Assembly: GCA_010094025.1 (NCBI GenBank)
Contig: ML991828.1
Location: forward strand, 62,001 to 126,000
Origin: Viridothelium virens
Taxonomy: Eukaryota > Ascomycota > Dothideomycetes > Trypetheliales > Trypetheliaceae
Length of the DNA: 64,000 bases
Reading direction: 5' to 3'
Shown: positions 43,329-54,251 of the stretch, piece by piece
How the letters are laid out: every line of letters starts with the position of its first letter
Position numbering within the stretch: position 1 is the first letter of the stretch
Notes under the pieces: generated by a model
Databases searched by the model: none
What the model was told of the DNA's origin: nothing
The model's input: only the letters and a program-made list of their open reading frames with translations
Position numbers and translations under genes: made by a program

Positions 43329-44537
43329 ATGCAAGCATTCGGTGAGCTTCTCCACCCATGGAGAGTTTTCGGCGGAAGTGGTCTCGCGCATTCATACCCG
43401 AAGGGCTGACGGATACTGCAGTTCCAAAGACAAGAAGAGTAAGCCCTCATTGATCTCATTCCTCGGATGATGTAAGCTGATATACTCCCAAAGCCTCGAT
43501 TTGAGCTTCAACTCAAGATTATCGACCTGAACAACGTTCCCCTGGTGTCCGGAACCTCCTTCATTAAATGGCATCTTCCACACTCCACTGCCGCAGAACA
43601 TCGCGGTCGAACAGACAAGTTCATAATCAAAGACCACAAGGTTTCGTATGAATACGAGAAGACGATCCCTTTACGCATGACTATCGATAAGAATGGCATG
43701 ATGCAAGATACTCCTGTTCACTTCGAAGTCTTGCAGGAATACTCTTCAGGAGGACGAGGTGAACGCATACAGTTGGGCAATGTCAAGCTTAACCTGGCCG
43801 AATACGTCGAGCCAAGTGACAATGAAGGAGAAGATGGCGTTTGCAGGAGGTATCTCATGCAAGACAGCAAGATCAATAGCACCCTCAAGATCGGCATTTT
43901 CATGAAGCAGCTAGAGGGCGATAGAAATTTCTCGACACCACAATTGAAAGGGGCTCCAGTATTTGGGGGTATAGCGGGAATCATGGCAGGAGAGCAGCAA
44001 GGGGAGTCAGATGATGTAACAGGTCACATGCCGTCACTCAATACCAAGTCAAGAGAAACGGGAGAGCTCCAAGACATGTATCGCCGTACGCTAGCAGCTT
44101 ACTGGGCTGCACAACCGGGCGAGCTAAAGGCAGACGAGTGCATTGAGGATATCTTCGCGGGTGGGGATGGCTGGGAAGGCAAAGATCAATCCACATCACA
44201 CCACCCTCGACATGATCATATGGCTGTGGGAGAATCTAGCGACGGTGAAGACCATAGTGAGACAGAATCGAGATTTTTGCGTAATTCGAATAAACCCGAG
44301 ACTGGCAGTAAAAAGGGAAAAGGTCTTGCAGAATCATTCAGATCGTTACGCGCGCAGCACAAGAAGCACAAGTCGATCGGTGGTGCCGATGGGGTGAGCG
44401 GAAGGAGTAGCATCGAGCAGCAGGCTAATCAATTGAAGGTTGAAGCAGACAAAAAGCGATCAACACCTTCGCAGGAGGTAGATGAGCTGTCAGTGAGGGA
44501 GGATCTAAGGAGTTGGCGAATATCCTCGTATGGATGA
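43329..44537 (+). CDS. NT-C2 domain protein (EEIG1/EHBP1 N-terminal type)
   Basis: CDS join(43329..43341,43422..43438,43494..44537), 357 residues. The first two exons are only 13 and 17 nt and give MQAFVPKTRR, which joins to PRFELQLKIIDLNNVPLVSG; that start matches fungal homologues. Residues 10 to about 160 form an NT-C2 domain (KWHLPHSTAAEHRGRTDKF, VSYEYEKTIPLRMTIDKNG, GNVKLNLAEYVE, RRYLMQDSKINSTLKIGI). Then come ELQDMYRRTLAAYWAAQPGEL and ECIEDIFAGGDGW, and a basic, Ser-rich disordered tail. NT-C2 domains are linked to membrane binding and endocytic or organelle-positioning proteins. The fungal member has no settled role. The 5' exons are easily missed by gene finders. Confidence 0.85.
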
Positions 44538-45459
44538 GATATTGTTGTAAAAAATTAGCTCCCTGTAATCGTTCCAGAAACTTTCGAGTGTCATTACCTA
44601 GCTTCCCCGAATCAACCAAATAGTGTCTCACCTCAAAATAAGACCCGACAAAGCCCACTTCCGTGGATCCTCCCACTACTCATTATAATTCGTCAAAGTC
44701 TATCTCATAAATGCTGCTGACCAGATGACTCTGAGGCTCAGACTCAAGGCGGAGAGAACACCCATGGAGAATTTGCCTATGGCCTAACTTTGACTGCAAT
44801 CTTGCCATCAAATTTTGCAATCGCTAAACAGGCATAGTGATTTGCTTCCGCAATAATACTTACCTTAGGTACCTAGATATTTCTCATTTCACAACTCCAG
44901 ATACGGATGAAATTTGGGCCGCTAGGAAGACGGCGAATTCCCTCACCGACATCACTATCATTGTCGGCCAACTTCCGCCGATGGTTACTCGACCACACGA
45001 ACACTCCAGTCCCCTTCCCTTTCAGCACACTGGCGTTTATCACCAATCAGCACGTTGACATTTGGAGTCTGTCTGTTGTGGTCGGCTGCACGGTGAGTTC
45101 TAAAACAGCGACCAACATGAAGTTACCGTAATTGGACACTTCGGCTTCGTTTAAATCGTCTCGCACTCAGTGCGAACTAAAAAGGTGGGGAATCTAGGCC
45201 AATGACTCGGAGCTTCAGTTACACGATGTGCAAGAACATGGCGCAACATGAGAACGGAAGGATAAAGCCTTAATTTGCCGGTCTTTTATCTCACGTAGAT
45301 ATAAAGAGGCAGACCTACAGCTGAGTGGAGTTCGTTTCTCCATCCTCAAACACTTTAAGTCTGCGTCGAACACCCAAACAGTCTATCAAGCCTTCAACCT
45401 TCTCCCGCCAATCTCCAACTCCTATTTCAAAGAGCACTCGTACGTGTTTTCGAATCAAG
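44538..45459. other. Intergenic with promoter of the nitroreductase gene
   Basis: Left end is the NT-C2 gene 3' UTR. The right 300 bp are the nitroreductase promoter and leader. The middle frames are short and unsupported. Confidence 0.45.
45300..45305 (+). promoter_or_regulatory. TATA box of the nitroreductase gene
   Basis: TATAAA in the context GTAGATATAAAGAGG, 155-160 bp upstream of the ATG at 45460. The leader after it is CT-rich and poor in G, as in fungal core promoters. One of the few clear TATA boxes in the window, which fits a stress-inducible gene. Confidence 0.55.
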
Positions 45460-46236
45460 ATGCAAGCATCAACTTCTGCCTATATGGAAGCCGTCAAAAC
45501 TCGGCGATCGATTTATGCTCTCAACAAGAGCTCTCCAATCTCTGACGATCGTATCGAGCAAATCTTTCATGAAGTACTTCTAGCTTCGCCCAGCGCCTTC
45601 AATTCTCAAACTACTCGCGCCGTTCTGTTGCTTGATGCAGAGCATGAGAAGTTCTGGACTATGGTAGCTAAGCTCGGTGAGAGTAATAGTGGCTGGTCTG
45701 AAGAGGTGCTGAAGAGGCAGAGAGGCAGGTGGGAGATGTTTAAGAACGCCAAAGGATCGGTATGTTCATCAGTCTGCCACACCGGGTCCCTAGACGCTTG
45801 CCGTCTCTGCATCTCTATAAGACTTAAGCTAACGCTGGCTCTGCTAGATCCTTCTGTTTGAAAGTGGAGCGACAATCAAGAAGAATCAGGAAGGCTATCC
45901 GGCTACAGCCGCGTTGTTTCCTGAATGGTCGCAACATACTCATGTAGGCCATCTGGATTTACCTGACCAGGCTAAGCTCGAGACTAATAGGGGATATAGG
46001 GCATTCACGCCGTGACACTATGGACTGCCCTCGAAGCGGAAGGTCTCGGCGCCAATTTGCAACATAACCAGATGATTGCAGGAGTGGACGAGGAAACCAA
46101 GAAGATGTGGAATCTCCCCGAGGACTGGGTCCAGTACGCTCAGCTCGTCTTTGGTGGCTTGGAGAGCAAAGAGATGCCTCCTAAGAAAGACAAGCTCCCT
46201 CTCACTGAGACCACCAGAACGTTTGGAAAGAGTTAA
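45460..46236 (+). CDS. Nitroreductase family oxidoreductase (HBN1/FRM2 type)
   Basis: CDS join(45460..45759,45848..45943,46000..46236), 210 residues, the usual size. Introns of 88 and 56 bp join AKGS to ILLFESG and SQHTH to GIHAVTLW. Family hallmarks are the opening AYMEAVKTRRSIYAL, SPISDDRIEQIF, LASPSAFNSQTTRAVLL (FMN-binding region) and AEGLGANLQHNQMIAGVDEE. The ATG at 45460 follows a long open leader. Fungal HBN1/FRM2 proteins are FMN-dependent, single-domain nitroreductases linked to fatty-acid signalling and oxidative stress. The natural substrate is unknown. A TATA box lies 160 bp upstream. Confidence 0.9.
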
Positions 46237-46694
46237 TGTAGCGTCTCTTCGTTCGGTCTAGAGGCTTCCCCTGCGTACCGCACAGGCGGAACTTCAGTCT
46301 CGTACCTGGGACGGTGTTCGTTTTGACTGTGTGCAAGGCTCAGCTTTACAGCCACGGTCTCTGTACGCCATCTCAGCAATGATGTGTTTCATGATTGGAC
46401 GCAACTAAAGAACAGATGAGACGATACAGCATGCTAGGTAGTGAAACGAGAAGAAGGTTTTCTTGACATTCAGTACCGACATATCGTAATGAAAAAGTGA
46501 GTGTTGATGCTTCACGTGTAATCGCGTCACCTCCGCGCTCGCGCACACCACCCCGCCACACGCCGTCACCTCATTTTAGTTTTCTTATCACTTTCCCAAT
46601 TCGCAACATTCTTTGCCTAATTCACCTGTTCCCTATCTTCCGGCGGCCTTGGCATGTCGTACTTATAAACTGTTCCCCTGCCTCCTCCCGGAAA
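46237..46694. other. Intergenic: nitroreductase 3' flank and EFM7 promoter
   Basis: No gene seen. From 46520 the sequence is C- and T-rich with CACACCACCCCGCC and leads into the EFM7 start, consistent with a promoter and leader. Confidence 0.45.
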
Positions 46695-47896
46695 ATGCGT
46701 CTTACAGACCGTATCCAAACTGTCCCCGATGACCCAGAGGAAGCCACGGACCCGGCCGACATCTTCCACGATGCTGTGGGCTCGATATTCAGCGACGATG
46801 TGAGGGATCAGCATGGGCACCCGAGCGCAACGATACTCTACAAGTCGGAGAAATATGGGACCTTGAAGCTGAAAGTCGCAACTCCGGAGCAGGAACTGGA
46901 CTGGAGGCTATTCGCCCACTACTTATGGAATGCGGGTGTGAAGATGGCGATATTGGTAGGCGGAGAAGATGAGAAGTGTGAGGAAGAGGGAAAGATCCCC
47001 GCAATGAAAAGTATAAAGGGATGGCAGTGGAACGTTGCAGGAGAAAGAGTGCTAGAGCTTGGTAGTGGTGCGGAATTGAAGATGTCGCATGTCTGACAAG
47101 GGGCGGACTGATGGAGTTTTATTTCTCTTAGGATGTGGACTACCAGGCATAGTGGCTACGCTCGCCGGTGCAACAGAGGTAAGCAACGAATATCAGAATA
47201 CCCATGAAAAGCGGTGGTCTCTGAGCTCTTGCATGACCAATACTCATATGGGTCTTGCACTTCTCCGAACACTTTCACAACTTACCTGTTCTGGCTCCAC
47301 CGAGCAACAATCCCTCCCACATCCACTCCTGCAGAGAAGTCTACTTTCAACATCTCTAGTCAGCCAACACTCACGTTCACACTCGCTCCTACCTCTAGGT
47401 CAAACTCTCCGACTACCCTTCTCCCTCGACCTTCAGAGCTCTCCACCATAATATCGCGACTAACGTCCCCGTCTCCCTTCAATCCGGCATCTCGGCTGCA
47501 CCGCACGTGTGGGGCGATTTCTTCACATCCTCACGCTCTCGCTTCCCTTTATCCAGCAGCTGCACGCTTTCAGCCAGCCAACCTCGACATTACACGCGCG
47601 TCCTTGCGGCAGACACGTACTGGCTGCAATCGCAGCATGCCAACCTCGCGCGCTCTATGCTGCATTTTCTTGCAATGGAAGAGAGAGCGAGAGTGCTGAT
47701 GATAGCTGGTTTTCACACGGGGAGGAAAGTCTTGGGAAGATGGTTTGAGACAGCGAAGAAGGAAGGGTTGGACGTGGAGGTGGCGTGGGAAGAGAGCGGG
47801 GATGGGGCAGTGAGGGAATGGATGGTGGGACGGCAGGAGGGATTTGAAGAGGAGAAGAAGTGGATGGTGCTTGCGGTTTTGAAGAGAAAAAGATGA
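46695..47896 (+). CDS. EFM7: Protein N-terminal and lysine methyltransferase EFM7 (NNT1)
   Basis: CDS join(46695..47067,47132..47178,47399..47896), 305 residues. Intron 1 (64 bp) lies inside the SAM-binding loop; splicing gives VLELGSGCGLPGIVATLAGA. Intron 2 (220 bp, GTAAGC..CTCTAG) joins GATE to VKLSDYPSPSTFRALHHNI, which carries the family's DYP motif. Other marks are FSDDVRDQHGHPSATILY, DWRLFAHYLWNAGVKMA, HYTRVLAADTYWLQSQHANLA and RVLMIAGFHTGRKVLG. Yeast Efm7 methylates the N-terminal glycine and Lys3 of EF-1A, the product of TEF1, whose gene lies 28 kb away in this window. The second intron is long for this genome, so an alternative exon there is possible. Confidence 0.88.
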
Positions 47897-50383
47897 AAAT
47901 TTCAATGTGCGATGGGGATAGAGAGATGAGGATTGCTCGGATGGATTTTGGTAGGTGGAAGAGGGAAGTGTAAAAATGAAGACAACATACTGAATAGAGA
48001 AATTAACAGTTGAGTTCAAGATATTCACAAGAGCTTCAGAGTGCTAATAGATGCATGGGGCTAGCTCGGGTGCAGGATGGAGAGCAGCTTGGAAAGTGCA
48101 AAGAATTTGGATGAAGGCTACAAGTTTCCAAAGATTCATGTCGAAGTATTGCGGCCGTCGCACTCGGCCTCAATATTCGAAGTCGTACTCATTGATCAAT
48201 CTTCTGTCCACGTTCTCACTTTGAATCCCCTCGAAAAGTTTTATTGACGTTCACGCTGTGAATTTGTCTGACAGCTGGAGCCATACTGGACAAGCCTGGA
48301 TCAAGGTCACCGGAGTTGGGCAGTCGATTCCACAATGAACTCAAATCGTGGATATTATTGCGATAGCTGGGAAGCGGTCTATCACTGAGACAATAGCCCT
48401 CGCCTCATTGTTCTCGGCACTTTTCCTGAGGTGTTAAGAGGAAATGAGAAAGAATTGGACCTTGAGTCAAACCCCACCCAATCGTCCAAAATCTGCCAAG
48501 GATCAATTGGAAGCGAAGTATACTAGGGCCTTTCTTGCGCTTCCACCGACACGTGCATTGGGCTCTGAGGACGAAGGATGCGCGTATGCGGACACGAAAT
48601 TACGTACCTGTGGGTGTGTGTTTAAGTTTACCTAGTTTGGACGCGCGTTGCGGGAAAAGAACCCTGACAGCTGGCAAGTTGTAAGGTTTGAAAGAGGGCG
48701 TTGCTAACATGTTAGCCCACGATGGAATCCGTTTGGAAAAAAAGGAATTTGGTTCGTAGAGATTATCAACGTCGACAACTTATGCGGTCATACGAGGAGA
48801 GCTCGATACTTGGCTTAACTGAAGTGGTGTGCACTCGGCAAAGGCGTGGATGCAAGACGCGACGCTATTGAAAGCTGGTCAATGCGAGCGGAAGGGAAGT
48901 AAAGATCTGCACCAGTGCGAGCTTGCTATCTGGAGAGCCCACGATCATCCTGAAGGCTTCACAAGGGTTAGGGGATGTCGTGAACGCGATTGACTCGTTT
49001 GTTATAGGCAGGTCCCGAAAGCTAGAGATGTTAATCCGATACGATACCGTCGTCGAACGCTGTTGCAAGTTAACAGCGCGATTCCATGGGACCGGAGCCA
49101 CCACACCAACCACCGGTAAGTGTTGTTCCAAGCGTCTTCGAGACGTTGTGCTCCGTAACGTCAGCCCCGCACCGGTTACTGACAGCGCGATAGCAGGATC
49201 TGTGCTTGTTATCTTAATTAGGGAATAAGATCTAAGCTGGGGCGAGATAGCAAAGCAAGCTTTCACGCCCCAGAACCGACCCTCGCGTAGGAAGGCTTGT
49301 GCTTGAAGTCCTGCATTTGACATGATCATCAAAGGCCAGAGCCTATTTCAATTTGGGTAGCTCGCATTTCGGAGCATTATTCAGAGTTCGTGGATCCCCA
49401 AATGCCAAGACCATCTCCCAAATTAACAAAGCCCTTTCATTCATTCGGGCAGGTTGCGCCCGTTGATCCGCAGCTGATATGGCAAAAGACGGACCAGACA
49501 AATTTGAGCAGGACCGGTTCAATGTGAACGTGGGTCTGTATTCGCCCCGGTAATTTATCGGTCATCCAAGTAAACGCTCGGATATGGCGAACGGCTGGTA
49601 GAATGGGTACTAGGTGCTTCCTAGGCTTTGATCCTAGCACGGTGTGGCCGCGTCAGATCTTGGATGCAGGCCTCGGTGGTTCCCAGCGCATGCCTGCCCC
49701 GCCATAACGTGCCTGGCAGAGGCCACGAAGTTGTGCAACATGTGGAAGTTTACGTTGCTCTGTTTGCTAGCGTTAGTACCTCGGGTGCCGTCAACCTCCA
49801 AATGGTGATCAATTGTTGTCACAATGTTTGCACGATGGCAAGCGCGATGTTCGGTCAGGATTCAGAACGCGTAAAAAGAACGCCAAGAAATCGGTGCTGC
49901 TGGGTCAAGCCCCAGCCGGAGTCTCCAGCTCTCCTGAAATCCCTTGGGTCGCGCAGCGGGTTCGACGGTGGGCTATGTCTGGGCCAAGGCCGCTTTTGGT
50001 AAGCGTCACTGCAGATCCGCCGCCCTGAAAGGCGCAAAGGATAGCGATACACTCCCCTTCCGTTGGAACATGGGATGAGCCCCCGGGCCACCCTGAAACC
50101 TGCAGACGAAGCGGCGTTGTTGCTTGTAGAGTCGCTTTTTAGCCGATCCCTGCCCTCTTTCATCACTCGTCGATGCTGTTAATCTACGTCAAGAACCGCG
50201 CTTGACTTTCACACTCTTGCTCCTGACACCAATTCCTTCTTTATCCACTGGGCACTTAGCCTTTAGATATTTCAGCAAAACCCGTCGCTCCTTTCCAATT
50301 CATCTTCTTCATTTTCCATTGTGCTTTCCCATTTATCGATTCCCCTTGACTGGACCCCAAGCCTCATAGACTAATTCGAGACA
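47897..50383. other. 2.5-kb gene-poor region
   Basis: G-rich EFM7 3' flank to about 47980. Overlapping frames on both strands at 48865-49332 have no domain and look like chance frames. From about 50190 a CT-rich stretch (CTTCTTTATCC.., CTTCTTCATTTTCC) leads to the sulfotransferase start and is its likely promoter and leader. No RNA gene was recognised. Confidence 0.4.
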
Positions 50384-51477
50384 ATGGCGTCCACCACAAA
50401 CACCATGGGTACTCACGTCCCATACCGATATCGATACACGCCAAAGCCCATGACAGACCTCTTCACCCATGATACCGACATCGATCGTACCAAGTGCCGA
50501 CGAACAGTCCCTATGAGGGTACTCTGCCTGGGTCTCGGCCGCACCGGTACCGCATGTAAGACTCGCCATGAACGAATGCAATGAAGATTACGCTGACCAT
50601 TGCCAGCCCTTCGAACCGCTCTCAAGCGCCTCGGATACTCCGATTGCTACCACATGATGTCTGCCAGCGTCGAGAATCCCCCCGACTGTCTGATGTGGAT
50701 GGACGCGCTCACAGCCAAGTATGACGGGGTAGGAACTTTTGGGCGGGAGCAATGGGATCAGCTTCTGGGGCACTGCCAAGTTGGTATTCTTTACACTTTT
50801 ACCAGCATCGAAAATATTTACGTTGACACAGGCAGTCTGCGACTGGCCGGCCATCGCATTTTGCAAGGAGCTGATTGAGGCCTATCCTGACGCCAAAATC
50901 ATTATGACGACACGGGACGTCGATTCATGGCATGCGTATGTGGCACTCTAGATGCAATCCTTGCAGGAATAACCTGACTGATATGCTGTACAGGTCAACA
51001 ATGAAGACCGTCAACTGGCGTGCAACAGAGCCCGAGTTGAAGACGGTGGCAAAATGGGGCGACTGGGGCGCGAGCCTCTACCAGCCCATGCTTTCCAAAT
51101 TCTGGACCAATTTCTTCCGCGGTGATTTTGAAAAGCACGGGAAGGAAGTCTTCAAGCAGCACTACGAGGATGTTCAGAAGATGGTTCCACCCGAGAACCT
51201 TCTCATGTACCGGGTCGGATCCGGTTGGGAGCCGCTCTGCGAGTTCCTTGGTGAGCCTGTTCCCCACAATGAGGCCTTTCCCCGCACAAACGATACCGAC
51301 GGATTCGTCGACCGTTGCAGAACGCGAAACCGGATGCAGATGTACAATGTCCTTGTCCGTTACCTGGTCTATGGTGGCACCGTCGCAGCGACTTTCCTAT
51401 CCGCGTCAACGCTTATGACAAGATATGCTCCACACACCTTACTTACCAGTTTAGAGCGGAGTGTAATGTCGGCTTAA
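50384..51477 (+). CDS. Sulfotransferase-like P-loop protein (fungal Sulfotransfer_4 type)
   Basis: CDS join(50384..50555,50607..50779,50832..50935,50994..51477), 310 residues. Introns of 51, 52 and 58 bp. The PAPS-binding loop is rebuilt across intron 1: MRVLCLGLGRTGTASLRTAL. Then come LKRLGYSDCYHMM, DWPAIAFCKELIEAYPDAKIIMTTRDVDSWHAST (3'-phosphate-binding-like TRD), FFRGDFEKHGKEVFKQHYEDV, LLMYRVGSGWEPLCEFLGEPVP and FPRTND. A C-terminal hydrophobic segment (VLVRYLVYGGTVAATFLSAS) may anchor it in a membrane. Databases often misname this family as NAD-dependent epimerase. The expected reaction is sulfate transfer from PAPS, often in secondary metabolism; the acceptor is unknown. An arylsulfotransferase-like gene follows 670 bp downstream on the same strand. 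Confidence 0.88.
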
Positions 51478-52148
51478 AAGGGGTTCCTCGGGGCTAGAGT
51501 GACTGTAATCGCATCAAGCATGGACTCGGAGTTTTCTTGTGTGTCAAAAATGCTTGAGTATGGTCTTGGCTGTTGTTTTGGGCAAGTCGCCAAGAAGGGG
51601 GTCCCCCCGTTTTAGAGTACCATCGATTTGGTTGTTTGGACTAAGAAGACATTGATTGGATATGGATAGAAGAGGGCGTTTATGCATCAGCGTCTCTTGG
51701 CTCAGCTTACTGGAATTCTTTAGGAAAGTTGGTATTGTTTGTCTGCGTGCGCATGCGCCGTCCAGCCAGCATTTCTTTGATGATACTTTTTGTAATTCTA
51801 TCAGCAATTATGCATTAAATCCTGACCAACCAACAATTCATGCCTCCACCTGCCACAGCTTGAGCATCGATGATGAGTGGAAATTTGGCGATCAAGGGGC
51901 GCCTTCCGCGTACGTCGGCATTGCGCATGCGTCCGACGCATCCTTCCCCCTAGTTTTGCTCAAGGGCCGCGCAATCCAATTCGACCCAATCCGCTTGCAC
52001 CTAACACTTGTTGCGGCAGTAGCTTTACCGGCGTGCTGCCACCACTTACAACCAGCCTTGGCCTTCAATTCACCTACGACATGCCACATGTTGTATGTGT
52101 AACATGTCGACATGAGCCCTTTCCGGACTCTCTGTGTATCCTCGATCA
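51478..52148. other. Intergenic between the sulfotransferase-like and arylsulfotransferase-like genes
   Basis: This 671-bp stretch holds the 3' UTR of the first and the promoter of the second gene. I see no other frame with support. Confidence 0.5.
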
Positions 52149-54251
52149 ATGTCTCCTTCACCAGTGACCGGTAACGTAAACCGGAGCACCCTCTTTCGGC
52201 CATTACACATCTTCGTTTTCGTTTTGTTTCTACTCGACTTCGTCGCATGCGACTTGAACAACTTTACATCTCCTACCTTCTTTTTCCAGACGGTAAGTCC
52301 GACTTCTCGCGCTGCTGTCTTTGTGGCATGATGCTGATAGGATGATTGATCACAGCGGCCCGAGATCCATGCTCCCATCGTTAACTTCGACGTCCTGCGG
52401 CCTGAGCTTGTTACTCCGGGTTATATTTTCACAGCTCCTTACCGAAATGTAGATTCCGGTGTGTATATATACGATAACTATGGGGTATGCAAGTCTCCAC
52501 TCAAGTTGCCACGACGGTGTTGACAGACATTTCAGAATCTTATATGGGCGAGTGTCGCTGATCATGGCCCAACTACCTCGCATGCGCCTCACGTTTGCGA
52601 GTACAAAGGAAGTCCTCATCTCTGCTATTTTCGAGGGCACCAACATCAGGGATACTCACGGGGACATGGTGTCATAATGGATCAAAACTACAGAATCGTA
52701 AAAACAGTCGAAAGCGCAGGACATGGCGCAGTGTCTGACATGCATGAGTTCCGATTAGTAGGAGATGGAAGTACTGCACTCCTAACTGTCTACCAGACCC
52801 GGCAATATGATCTCTCTGATTTCAAGATCACTGGAGGGATGGGCTGGATTGTAGATAGCGTCTTCCAAGAGGTGGACGTCGAGACGGGAAAGTTGGTGTT
52901 CGAATGGCGGGCTTTAGACCACATTGATCCGCAGTACAGCTACACTATGCCGGCAACAACGGATACTAGTGGTGATGGAATCCAGCCTTTCTCTCCTTGG
53001 GATTATTTTCACATCAATTCGATCGACAAGAACAAGGATGGGGATTACTTGATCTCTGCACGCCACGTCGCGGCGATTTACAAGATCTCAGGGAAAAACG
53101 GGACAACGCTGTGGGAGCTTCATGGCGCAAATCCAACATTCAAGAACCTCAATTTTGGGTTCTCAAGCCAGCATCATGCAAGGTGGCATTTTGAAAATGG
53201 GACGCACACCTATATCACACTTTTCGACAATGCAAGTAACGGACCCAACAAGACGAATGACTGGTCTCATGGACTCATCGTGATGATTGATCATGTTGAA
53301 ATGACAGCGACTATGGTAGCTGAATACGGCGCGCCTGACCCAGAGGGCGGCGTGTCTGCAGGTTCGCAGGGTAGCATGCAGATGCTCCCAAACAACAATG
53401 TGTTCATGGGATGGGGTGAGAAGGCCTATTTTTCCGAACACATGTCCAATGGCCTTCCAATCATGTATGCAAAGATGGCCCTCCCAGAATCGCTTGTCAT
53501 GATCTATCGGTGTTACAAATTCAATTGGACAGGACTCCCTGTGACCAATCCGTCTCTTTGGGCGTATTCTCGGACAGGGCAAGATTGGGATGGTATGATG
53601 TTCTACGTCTCTTGGAACGGAGCGACCGAAGTCCGGACATGGAATTTCTTCACCTCTGACAGTCCAAAAGGCCCGTGGGAACCTGTCGGAAACACACCTT
53701 GGTCAGGTTTCGAAACGAGACTTCACGTCGATACCTTCAAAGAATGGGCTCTGGCGCAAGCTCTGGATGAGCAAGGTCATGTCTTGGGCGTCTCATCTAT
53801 AGCTAAAACCTTTGTCCCTTCTCCCGGTTTAATGCCGTATTGTACGGACGAAGGATGTGGTACAGCAGCCTTACCACCTGACGACGAAAAGATCATCCAA
53901 GGAGGGATTGAATTTCGACCGCACGGGCCCAATTATTCGACGGGATACGATACGGCAAACTATTTCCCAGCTCTCACCGACCCGCCGGAAGAGGAAGGAC
54001 ATCCAGGCGACGGCGGTGGCGTCAGCTATGTCCGAGTGGGAAGCGTGACGATGCTGATTGGCTTCGCTGCACTGATGGCTGGGCTGGTGGGCTTCTGTTT
54101 CTACAAGCACCGAGCCGCTCAACTCGTCAATGGGTGGAGCGATATATTACAGCAATACCTCGCGAGCTGGGAGGATGCATATCTGGGCAGCCGAGCGCGG
54201 CAGGCGTTCTTGGGCAAGTATGCACAGCTGCCACAGAATGGACCCGCATGA
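52149..54251 (+). CDS. Arylsulfotransferase (ASST) family membrane protein
   Basis: CDS join(52149..52292,52356..52484,52536..54251), 662 residues. Introns of 63 and 51 bp. The N terminus has a signal peptide or anchor (PLHIFVFVLFLLDFVAC). The ASST-like beta-propeller covers about residues 50-560: RPEIHAPIVNFDVL, PGYIFTAPYR, NLIWAS, RGHQHQGYSRGHGVIMDQNYRIV, WDYFHINSIDKNKDGDYLISAR, SSQHHARW and GSMQMLPNNNVFMGWG. Near the C terminus VTMLIGFAALMAGLVGFCFY is a transmembrane helix followed by a short cytoplasmic tail. Sequons such as NGT, NAS and NWT suggest glycosylation. Bacterial ASSTs move sulfate between phenols without PAPS; the fungal family (Arylsulfotran_2) is widespread and uncharacterised. 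Likely an extracellular or vacuolar-lumen enzyme. Confidence 0.88.

Noticed and set aside
48865-49332. Overlapping frames on both strands (101 and 155 codons)
   Set aside because: Mutually overlapping, no domain, no splice context; likely chance frames in unique intergenic DNA.
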